Part shown: in pieces, positions 16,481-23,811 of the stretch
Layout of the letters: each line of letters starts with the position of its first letter
Position numbering within the stretch: the stretch's first letter is position 1
Source: Pseudomonadota bacterium
GTDB lineage: Bacteria; Desulfobacterota; Desulfobulbia; Desulfobulbales; JAHJIY01
Reading direction: 5' to 3'
Assembly (NCBI GenBank): GCA_018823175.1
Contig: JAHJIY010000050.1
Coordinates: forward strand, 1 to 34,099
Length of the DNA: 34,099 bases
Notes under the pieces: model-generated
What the model was told of the DNA's origin: nothing
The model's database searches: none
Seen by the model: the letters and a program-made list of their open reading frames with translations, nothing else
Made by a program: the position numbers and the translations under genes

Positions 16481-16594
16481 TCAAAACTGTAGGCCGACAA
16501 GGTTGACAACCAAGCCGACAAAAGCCAATGCGACCGCCAAACGGCCGCGGACCAAAACAAATTTAAAACCGCGGGAACTCAGCGCCCCCATCAT
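16481..16594 (-). CDS. Tiny hydrophobic ORF before nrfD2
   Basis: 37 codons beginning ATG-ATG directly after GGAGG and ending TGA 24 bp before nrfD2. The product has a basic start and one hydrophobic span (LAVALAFVGLVVNLVG). It overlaps the preceding 41-codon ORF in another frame by 32 bp. The GGAGG is almost too close to the first ATG (the second is 3 nt away), so translation may depend on coupling, or the two ORFs may be one two-span protein split by a frameshift or sequencing error. Confidence 0.45.
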   Translation of the reverse strand: MMGALSSRGFKFVLVRGRLAVALAFVGLVVNLVGLQF

Positions 16595-16688
16595 CCTCCG
16601 AACTAACCAGAGGTTTTATTTTGAAATCGTATACAGTATGAAGTGCAGCGCAACCTATCCAAAACACGAGAAAAAACAATACTTCCAT
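16563..16688 (-). CDS. Tiny membrane ORF at head of nrfD2 operon
   Basis: 41 codons from an ATG with an excellent GGAGG 6 nt upstream. The product starts with a clear membrane span (MEVLFFLVFWIGCAALHTVY) followed by a charged segment (DFKIKP) and an acidic tail. It is too short for most gene callers. Its position 107 bp ahead of nrfD2 on the same strand suggests a small subunit of the NrfD complex. No family is recognised. See the overlapping ORF at 16481-16594. Confidence 0.55.
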   Translation of the reverse strand: MEVLFFLVFWIGCAALHTVYDFKIKPLVSSEDDGGAEFPRF

Positions 16689-17263
16689 GATTACCCTCCA
16701 TTAGGCCTGCAAAGCAGACCTTTTGCGACCATAAGTCATGCCGAAATTAGCGGATTCCGACAGTCGGTCATTCAATTTCCCTGCCCCCCTCTTCCTCCTC
16801 CCTTTGTTAATATTTTTTTCAATCAACCATCAAACGCGCCCTTGCGGAGCCACGCTAACCTTAAGCCTGTAGCAAATTTACAGATGGACACAATCATTGT
16901 CAAGTTAAAAGGCCACGGAATGTACCACTCATTAGGAGATTACAATTTAAGGTTTTCCACAACCCAAAACACCCGCGGAACCTTACATCAAGCAGGTTTA
17001 GGTTGTCCAGAAATAATATTTACCCACCAAAACCAACCACTCAGCTCCACACACAACATATTGAAATTAATGCAATTTTTATTTTCTAAAAAATAATTGC
17101 AAATTGCGTCCACATATATAAAAAATGACCCATAATAACCACAAAACTAGTCGAAAACCGCCACTGACTTATTTTGCGTACAATAATAACCTATTGTATT
17201 AATTGATAAAATTCACACAAAGCCTTGACAGTAGGCACAATACGCTTCTACTGTTTCAAGAAA

Positions 17264-17280
17264 GGACGCATCCTGCGCCT
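17264..17280. promoter_or_regulatory. Palindromic activator site upstream of nrfD2 operon
   Basis: GGACGCA-TCC-TGCGCCT, the same 7-3-7 palindrome as the cluster at 9765-10000. It is about 575 bp from the first small ORF of the nrfD2 operon. The left half is identical to that of site 1. Confidence 0.6.
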
Positions 17281-17369
17281 ATTTTGTTAATTATTTATAA
17301 TAAATAATTACAAGCAAGCAGCTAGATAAATCTCTTTTTAGGAGCAAAATAATTGCCCCGAATCAAGGA

Positions 17370-17563
17370 TATTGAAGCTCCCCGCGGCAGATAGCGAACT
17401 GCGTGAGACTTCGAGCCGCGGGGAATCTCCGTATGTAAGGATGTTATCATTAGATTCACTCACTAACCCCGCAGCAGGTAAGGGAGCTTGCGACATTCCG
17501 AGCTGCGGGGAATGCGCCCCGAAGGAAGTGCCCTTGGGGTGCGTTTCACTTTGCATGTTCATT
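17370..17563 (+). repeat. Dispersed GC-hairpin repeat, copy B (double)
   Basis: About 195 bp. The first hairpin block (GCTCCCCGCGGC ... GCCGCGGGGAATC) is followed by a second one (CCCCGCAGC ... GCTGCGGGGAATGC) and then the family tail CCCTTGGGGTGCGTTTCACT and TTGCATGTTCAT. It is the longest of the copies and shares orientation with copies A and C. Confidence 0.75.
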
Positions 17564-17622
17564 AAGACGAACAAGCTGAGACGTTTCTGCGCGCGAAATT
17601 AAACCCTCGAAAAAATCAAAAA

Positions 17623-17648
17623 AAAGGGAACCCGAACGGGTTCCCTTT
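17623..17648 (-). terminator. Rho-independent terminator of the hybrid kinase gene
   Basis: Perfect 11-bp stem AAAGGGAACCC / GGGTTCCCTTT with a 4-nt loop. On the minus strand it continues into a long T-rich run (complement of the A-rich 17608-17625). It lies about 110 bp past the kinase stop. Confidence 0.88.
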
Positions 17649-17760
17649 GATGGCCAGGCGACCAGATCTCCAGACGCCTACCTGAAATTTACCAAAAATA
17701 TAAAATTTACTAAACCCATCAAGCCCCGCAAAAAAAAAGGAAGTCAACTTACTCGATAAT

Positions 17761-20742
17761 TTATTGACCAGCCAATGCCGCCTTTACCTTCTCAGCAAAT
17801 TCATTCACATTAATTGGTTTTTCAATATACTCTTTTATCCCAACCGCTTTTGCGCTTTCCTTATCAACCACATCACTATAACCTGTGATCAGGAAAATCG
17901 GCAATTCCGGCCGAGCGACAAGAATTTCCCTGGCCAGTTTTATCCCGGTCAGTTTCGGCATGGTCTGATCGGTAATCACCAGATCAAATCGGCCGGGGTC
18001 CTCGGCAAATGCCTCTAAAGCCTCGACGCTGTCGGTAAATCCGGAAACCCGGCAGCCCATCTTTTCTAAAATCCGTTCCCCAAAACTGACCAGAGATTTT
18101 TCATCATCAACAAACATCACGTGACCGACAAGTTCGGGCAACGCTTCTTGCGGCACAGCCTCAAACTCATCCACCCTTGTTGCCGGCTGAACCGGCAAAT
18201 ATACTTCAAAAACCGTCCCTTCCCCCAACTTACTATCGACGCTGATTACACCACCATAACCCTTAACAATCCCGTGCACCGTCGCCAACCCCAAACCTGT
18301 TCCTTCCCCCAACCCTTTGGTCGTAAAATAAGGTTCAAAAATTCTGTCCACAAATTCCTGATCAATACCTTCACCGTTATCCCTGATCGTCAGCCTGGCA
18401 TACTTGCCGGGCTGCAGATCAATTACTTCATCAGCAACCTCCACTTCCCGCAACAAGACTTCCAGCACCCCCCCATGCTCACGCATGGCATGATAAGCAT
18501 TTGTACAAAGATTTATAATAACCTGATGGATGCGACTGACATCGGCCAATACCGTTCCGCATTCCGGATCAATATCCTGCCTTATCTCGATAGTGGCAGG
18601 CAAAGTACCACGCATCAACTTCAAAGCCTCCTTCAGCACCGGCTGTAATGGCGTGCTTATCTGCCCATCCTCGGACTGCCGACTAAAAGCCAGAATCTGT
18701 TTGACCAGAGAGGCGGCCCGTTTGCCGGCAATCATCACCTCGTTGAGATTGTCCTCCATTCGGCTACCCGACTCCGAATCAAGCAGAGCAAGCTCGGTAT
18801 AACCAAGGATAGCGTTTAGCATATTGTTGAAATCATGGGCAATGCCGCCAGCTAAAGTTCCGATAGCCTCCATCTTCTGGGATTGCCGCAGCTTTTCCCC
18901 CAGCAGCTTGATTTCAGTAATATCTTTACGCGTGCCGGCCATCCGCAAAGGCTTACCAAAATCATCCCACGAAACAACCTGCCCCCGATCCTGAATCCAC
19001 TTCCAACCACCGGACTTTGCCTGCGACCTTACCTCAACCTCAAAAAAAGGTCGTCGTCCGGCAAGGTGCTCCGCTAAAACTTGATCAACCTTTACCAGAT
19101 CATCGGGATGAACAAACTTTCTCCATATTTCAATGTCCGGGACAATCTCATCCACTTTGTATTCAAGTATTCCAGCCCACCGCTCATCGACAAAACCTTT
19201 GCCAGTCTGAACGTCAAGAGACCAGACCCCAAGGCCCGCCGCATCCAGGGCCAGCTTCAAACGCTCCTCGCTCTGCAAAAGAGCTGCTTCCGCATGCTTT
19301 CGGGCAGTAATATCCATATAGGCGCAGACAATTCCGCCCTTGTTGCCGTTTTTATCATAAAAAGGCTGTCGATAGGCCATAACCGTATGAACAAAACCGT
19401 CGGCAAAGGAAATTTCCGCTTCACTTATTTCCAGACCAACCACTTCCGCCAGGTGATAAATATCCAGCTTCACACAATTGGCAATCAACCCGGGAAAGGC
19501 CTTCAAGGCATTTCGCCCAATCAGTTTATTCCGCTCCAGGCCGGCGGCCTCGGCAAACACCGCATTACACCCACGAAAATACCCATCGCTATCCAGGTAA
19601 AAAACAGGGGTAGCGATAGAATCAATCATAGTCTGATGAAAGACCACCTGACTCTGCACCTGCGCGTATGCTTCGACCAGCAACTCCTCCCGGTCACCAA
19701 TCTTTTTGGCCATATTCCTGAAGGTACTGGCCAGTTCCTGAAACTCGTCATAACCGACCTCGGCCAGGGACTGATCATATTTACCCCCAATCGCATCCTT
19801 GATCTTTTCCTGGATCATGGTGATCGGCATAACAACTTTACGTCCGACCCAAAGGGCGCCGCCCAAAGCGAGCAGGACACTGACCAGAATCCCGAGCGCA
19901 AAAATAATCCGCAACCGATCAGCTGGAGCATAGGCGACCGTTACAGGCTGAGAAACCAGAACCCGCCACCCCCCGTTAGCCAAGCTGCTCACGCTGCCCA
20001 GATAACTTATCCCTTCCAGTTCATAACGATAGGTCCCCTTCTCAGCATTGCCGCCCGCGGCCAGATCAACAACCCGGCCCAAATTAAATCTCTGCCTGGC
20101 CAGTCCTTCTTCCGAATGATAGATCAATACGCCATCGCGGTCCATAACAGACAAAATGATGCCGCCGGATTCATATCTGCGCACCACCTCACTTATTCTT
20201 TCAATACACAGATTAGCAGTCAGCATCTTATCGTTAAAGGGCTGACAAAGTGTAATTGACGGCTTACCGGTGAATATTGAAATAAAAGTGTCCGACCAGG
20301 ATGATTGGCCGGTTCTTCTGGCTTTTTGAAAAAATTCATTGCCGGACAAATCAAGACCAACGAAATCCTGCCTTTTTTCAATCAATTCTTTCTTGAGCCC
20401 GACAAACAGCACCATACCTTTTAAATCCGTCACCGAAACGGACTCCAAAAAACCGGATCGGCCGACAATCAAGTCAAGTAGCAAGTTCAACTCACCAAGC
20501 GGATATTGATTGGTATCAAGAACATTATGAATCTGGCTCAATATGACCTCCGACTCGGTGAGAAAAAAACCTAAATCCTCGCCAAGCCCTTGGGCCAGCT
20601 GCTCATTGCGAGCCATAATCGCGGCCGATACCTGCTGCGTAATATAATAGTAGGAAATCCCACCGACCAGCAGTAACGGGACCACCGCAACCAGGACAAA
20701 ATACTTGATAATCTTATAACGCAAACTACGCTGAGCAGACAT
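17761..20742 (-). CDS. Hybrid sensor histidine kinase with extracytoplasmic sensor, two PAS and a receiver
   Basis: 993 residues. Membrane spans at about 13-35 and 278-302 enclose a periplasmic dCache-like sensor (about 36-275). HAMP follows (about 300-352), then PAS 1 (about 366-490) and PAS 2 of the PAS_3 type with a PAC end (490-612). HisKA carries H636 in GGIAHDFNNML. The ATPase domain has the N-box NLCTNAYHAM, DNGEGID and FTTKGLGEGTGLGLA. The C-terminal receiver (about 873-990) has DD at 879-880, D925 in ITDQTMP and K975 in EKP. All catalytic residues are present. The ATG at 20742 follows AAGGA. It stands alone between a MITE-like element upstream and a strong terminator downstream, and no separate response-regulator partner adjoins it. 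The stimulus is unknown. Confidence 0.95.
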   Translation of the reverse strand: MSAQRSLRYKIIKYFVLVAVVPLLLVGGISYYYITQQVSAAIMARNEQLAQGLGEDLGFFLTESEVILSQIHNVLDTNQYPLGELNLLLDLIVGRSGFLESVSVTDLKGMVLFVGLKKELIEKRQDFVGLDLSGNEFFQKARRTGQSSWSDTFISIFTGKPSITLCQPFNDKMLTANLCIERISEVVRRYESGGIILSVMDRDGVLIYHSEEGLARQRFNLGRVVDLAAGGNAEKGTYRYELEGISYLGSVSSLANGGWRVLVSQPVTVAYAPADRLRIIFALGILVSVLLALGGALWVGRKVVMPITMIQEKIKDAIGGKYDQSLAEVGYDEFQELASTFRNMAKKIGDREELLVEAYAQVQSQVVFHQTMIDSIATPVFYLDSDGYFRGCNAVFAEAAGLERNKLIGRNALKAFPGLIANCVKLDIYHLAEVVGLEISEAEISFADGFVHTVMAYRQPFYDKNGNKGGIVCAYMDITARKHAEAALLQSEERLKLALDAAGLGVWSLDVQTGKGFVDERWAGILEYKVDEIVPDIEIWRKFVHPDDLVKVDQVLAEHLAGRRPFFEVEVRSQAKSGGWKWIQDRGQVVSWDDFGKPLRMAGTRKDITEIKLLGEKLRQSQKMEAIGTLAGGIAHDFNNMLNAILGYTELALLDSESGSRMEDNLNEVMIAGKRAASLVKQILAFSRQSEDGQISTPLQPVLKEALKLMRGTLPATIEIRQDIDPECGTVLADVSRIHQVIINLCTNAYHAMREHGGVLEVLLREVEVADEVIDLQPGKYARLTIRDNGEGIDQEFVDRIFEPYFTTKGLGEGTGLGLATVHGIVKGYGGVISVDSKLGEGTVFEVYLPVQPATRVDEFEAVPQEALPELVGHVMFVDDEKSLVSFGERILEKMGCRVSGFTDSVEALEAFAEDPGRFDLVITDQTMPKLTGIKLAREILVARPELPIFLITGYSDVVDKESAKAVGIKEYIEKPINVNEFAEKVKAALAGQ

Positions 20743-21141
20743 TACTGATTCCTTTTAATACAAACGGACCATTGAAGCTTCCTGCGGCCATGATTTGCGA
20801 CAAAACGTCAGCCCCCGAATCCTTCCTTAACTAGTCTCTGTCGATAACATTTTCAAAGGAATTATTTTAGCTTTTAGCTTTTAGCTAAAATAATTATAAA
20901 ATAAATCAGTTAAGCTAATAGCTAGAGGTGCAGTTTTTAAATCTATTTCTGGACGGACACTAACTAATAAAAAAACTCCGTCGGCAAACGATAATAGCGA
21001 ACAGAGCCAGAACCAGATGCAGGACCAAATCGTTTAAGACAATTGCACATTAAAACTTATACTATCATAATAGATTATCGGAGAAGAATGATAAATACAA
21101 AGGAGGAATGATTATGACAAAACCCGGCAAAGACAAACACC
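20743..21141. other. 399-bp intergenic region with repeat remnants and micro-ORFs
   Basis: Contains a truncated GC-hairpin repeat start (ATTGAAGCTTCCTGCGGCC, about 20772-20790), a MITE-like element (20828-20967) and two overlapping micro-ORFs on the + strand (21088-21163). There is no larger gene. Confidence 0.5.
20828..20967. mobile_element. MITE-like element with inner hairpin, copy 1
   Basis: About 140 bp. The left end TTAACTAGTCTCTGTCGA and right end TCTGGACGGACACTAACTAA are imperfect inverted repeats, and they match the ends of the element at 33230-33384. Inside is a perfect 13-bp stem, AATTATTTTAGCT (20860-20872) with AGCTAAAATAATT (20883-20895), and three direct TTTTAGC units. There is no coding capacity, so it would be non-autonomous. 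Confidence 0.6.
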
Positions 21142-21163
21142 TTATGAGACGGATAAACTCTTA
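21088..21163 (+). other. Two overlapping micro-ORFs with strong ribosome-binding sites
   Basis: A 7-codon ORF (21088-21111, behind GGAG) ends TGA right after the AAGGAGGAA that serves a second, 16-codon ORF (21113-21163, MTKPGKDKHLMRRINS). A CATAAT box at 21066-21071 could be a -10. The second ORF runs antisense into the 3' end of pepN. This could be a leader-peptide arrangement, a gene remnant or chance. Confidence 0.25.
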
Positions 21164-23808
21164 GTCACTATCTCATAGACATCTTTTGAGATATTCTCGG
21201 CAACCATGATTCTTTCGAGTTCCGCCCGCATCAAGGCCTGTCTTGACTGATCATAACGGTGCCAGCGACTCAAACTCTGGGCCAACCGGGCAGATATCTG
21301 AGAGTTAATCCGGTCCAGATCCAATACCCGGTCCGCCACAAACCTGTAGCCGGAACCATCTTTTGCATGAAAACAGATAGGATTTGCCCCGGCAAAAGCA
21401 CCAATCAGCGACCTTACCCGGTTAGGATTGTTGATCGAAAAAACCGGTTGTTTCTCAAGCTCCTTGACCCGAGCCAAGGTGGCGGGACAAGGAGCCGTAG
21501 CCTGGACCGTCAGCCACTTGTCCATAACCAGAACATCGTTCCCCCATTTTTTTTGAAAATTAATCAGGACCGATTCCTGCCCAGGGGTCCCGGTATGAAC
21601 CATAATTTTAAAGGCGGAAATTTCGTCACTCATATTATCCGCCTGCTCAAACTGCTGTCGACAGAGGTCACGAACCTCAGAATCATCCTGGTGCCTGGTC
21701 ATCAGATATGACAGACTCAAATTTTTCAAATTCCGTCTGCCGGCCAGCCCGGCATCATAGCGATAAGGACCCAGATCAGCATTGTTCCGATATGCGGCCA
21801 TAAATACTTCACGCAATTTCCCGGCCAGCGACTGCCTGAGATAATCACGGGCGGCATGAATAGCCTCAACATCAACAATCGCCATTTGTTCAGCGACAAA
21901 GCCCTCAGAGGGCAAAATCAAAAGCTGGGCAACCAGGGAATGATCGACAAGGTTTTCATCTTCAAGGATAGAGCGGAAGATCGCGGCCAAGCCATGATCA
22001 CGAGCAAACTCTTTTTTATTCTGAAAATCATTCACCAAATGCAAAATAATGCGCAAGGCCAGGCGTTGCCCGGCCTCCCAGCGATTGAACATATCCGGGT
22101 CATGGGCCAGGATAAATCCCAGATCTTCATCAGTGTAATTATAGTTAAGATTTACCGGAGCGGAGAAATCACGCAACAGAGAGGGGACCGGCCGCTTCTT
22201 AATATTTACAAAGCGGAAGACCTCTTCTTTCTTCTTCAGCTCCAGCAATCGGGTCAAATCTTTTGCCGGCCCTTGTTCCTCAACCAATTGCAGAGGAAAA
22301 CTCCGCCCATCCGGCGCAAGTAATCCCACGGCAAAAGGAATATGCAAAGGGGCCTTATCGTGTTGACCTGGGGTATCGGGGCAATGTTGTTCAACGGTTA
22401 TGGTATAAATCTCGCCGTCGGCATCATAATCACTTTTGACTGTAAGCTCCGGAGTGCCGGCCTGACTGTACCAGAGTTTAAATTGACCAAGATCAATCTG
22501 ACCCACCTCGGCCATGGCCGCCACAAATTCATCGCAGGTGGCAGCCTGGCCATCATGCCGCCGCAGATAAAGGCTTACCCCCTGGCGGAATTTTTCTGCC
22601 CCGAGCAAGGTCTGCAGCATCCGGATAAGTTCAGCCCCTTTTTCGTAAACGGTCACCGTATAAAAATTATTGATTTCAATATATGACTCCGGCCGCACCG
22701 GATGGGCCATGGGACCAGCATCCTCTGGAAATTGCCGGTTCCGAAGCATATTGACATCGGTGATTCTTTTAACCGCCCTCGACATCATATCAGCCGAAAA
22801 TTCCTGGTCACGAAAGACCGTCAGTCCCTCCTTTAGACTTAGCTGAAACCAGTCTCGACACGTAACCCGGTTTCCGGTCCAATTATGGAAATACTCATGG
22901 GCAATGACCGCTTCAATCCCCTCATAATCATCATCCGTCGCCGTATCTGGTAGGGCGAGCACATATTTGGAATTAAAGATATTTAACCCCTTGTTCTCCA
23001 TCGCCCCCATATTGAAATCATCCACCGCCACAATCATGTACTGGTCAAGATCATATTCCAGGCCGAATATCTCCTCATCCCAATGCATGGCTTTTTTTAG
23101 CGACGCCATAGCATGACCGCACTTGTCGCGATTATGAGCTTCAACATAAATCTGCAAGGAAACTTCGCGCCCGGACCTGGTCACGAATCCATCCTCAATT
23201 TTAACCAGATCACCGGCCACCAGCGCAAAAAGGTAGGAAGGCTTGGGAAAAGGGTCAACATATCTGGCCCAGTGGCGGCCAGCCGGCAAGTCGCCACTTC
23301 CTTCCAGATTACCGTTAGAAAGCAGAACCGGATATTTTCCCTTGTCCGCCACCAGGGTAACCGTGTACCGCGACATCACATCAGGCCGGTCCGGGAAATA
23401 AGTAATTTGCCTGAAGCCTTGCGCCTCACATTGGGTGCAGAAATTACCGCTTGACCGGTATAGTCCTTCCAGGGCGGTATTTTTATCCGGGAAAATAAGC
23501 ACCTCTGTTTCCAAGACAAATGAATCGGCAGGCGGACTGAAGACCGTCAACGTTTCAGCCTGCACTAGGTATTCCTCTTCCGTCAGTTTTTTATCGTCTA
23601 GTTTTATCGACAGGAGCTGCAGTTTGCGCCCATTCAGGATGAGGGAAGATGGTCCCGCAGAGGAATGAAAATTAAAGGAAAAAGTCAGCCGCGATTTCAC
23701 TTTTGTTCCCTGGTCGCCAAAATCAAACTCCAGCTCAACCTTGCCAACCAGATATTGTGGCGGAACATACTCTTTTAAATAAACCGGTCGTGGCTTGGAT
23801 TCTGTCAT
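21142..23808 (-). CDS. pepN: Aminopeptidase N, M1 family zinc metallopeptidase
   Basis: 888 residues, the usual size of bacterial PepN, a cytoplasmic enzyme that removes N-terminal amino acids from peptides. Zinc site HEYFH (H304, E305, H308) with third ligand E327 eighteen residues on (LKEGLTVFRDQEFS); substrate-binding GAMEN at 268-272; the catalytic-domain context ENKGLNIFNSKYVLA matches the E. coli-type PepN branch, and so do the WTGNRVTCRDWFQLSLKEG block and the helical C-terminal domain. There is no signal peptide. Its start lies 3 bp after the stop of the upstream lytic transglycosylase, so the pair is probably co-transcribed, although their functions are not obviously linked. Confidence 0.96.
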   Translation of the reverse strand: MTESKPRPVYLKEYVPPQYLVGKVELEFDFGDQGTKVKSRLTFSFNFHSSAGPSSLILNGRKLQLLSIKLDDKKLTEEEYLVQAETLTVFSPPADSFVLETEVLIFPDKNTALEGLYRSSGNFCTQCEAQGFRQITYFPDRPDVMSRYTVTLVADKGKYPVLLSNGNLEGSGDLPAGRHWARYVDPFPKPSYLFALVAGDLVKIEDGFVTRSGREVSLQIYVEAHNRDKCGHAMASLKKAMHWDEEIFGLEYDLDQYMIVAVDDFNMGAMENKGLNIFNSKYVLALPDTATDDDYEGIEAVIAHEYFHNWTGNRVTCRDWFQLSLKEGLTVFRDQEFSADMMSRAVKRITDVNMLRNRQFPEDAGPMAHPVRPESYIEINNFYTVTVYEKGAELIRMLQTLLGAEKFRQGVSLYLRRHDGQAATCDEFVAAMAEVGQIDLGQFKLWYSQAGTPELTVKSDYDADGEIYTITVEQHCPDTPGQHDKAPLHIPFAVGLLAPDGRSFPLQLVEEQGPAKDLTRLLELKKKEEVFRFVNIKKRPVPSLLRDFSAPVNLNYNYTDEDLGFILAHDPDMFNRWEAGQRLALRIILHLVNDFQNKKEFARDHGLAAIFRSILEDENLVDHSLVAQLLILPSEGFVAEQMAIVDVEAIHAARDYLRQSLAGKLREVFMAAYRNNADLGPYRYDAGLAGRRNLKNLSLSYLMTRHQDDSEVRDLCRQQFEQADNMSDEISAFKIMVHTGTPGQESVLINFQKKWGNDVLVMDKWLTVQATAPCPATLARVKELEKQPVFSINNPNRVRSLIGAFAGANPICFHAKDGSGYRFVADRVLDLDRINSQISARLAQSLSRWHRYDQSRQALMRAELERIMVAENISKDVYEIVTKSLSVS

Positions 23809-23811
23809 GCC

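Larger units (their letters stand above)
16689..17760. other. 1.07-kb regulatory and repeat-bearing intergenic region
   Basis: No gene is supported. From nrfD2 outward it contains weak -24/-12-like spacings (best TGGCTCCGCAAGGGC on the minus strand, 16838-16852, poor at -12), a half-palindrome TGCGTCC (17105-17111), dyads TACAATA/TATTGTA (17179-17198) and ACAGTAG/CTACTGT (17228-17254), one good activator palindrome (17264-17280), a GC-hairpin repeat copy (17370-17563) and a terminator (17623-17648). The segment 16900-17260 is AT-rich. Confidence 0.55.

Noticed and set aside
16838..16852. Sigma-54 promoter for the nrfD2 operon
   Set aside because: GG-N10-GC spacing is present but the -12 element reads GGGC rather than TTGC, so it is too weak to call as a feature.
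17338..17574. 78-codon minus frame inside the GC-hairpin repeat
   Set aside because: The peptide is simply the translation of the repeat block; repeat-derived frames of this kind are not good gene evidence.
19081..20259. 392-codon forward frame opposite the hybrid kinase
   Set aside because: Antisense shadow; the kinase frame carries every expected motif.
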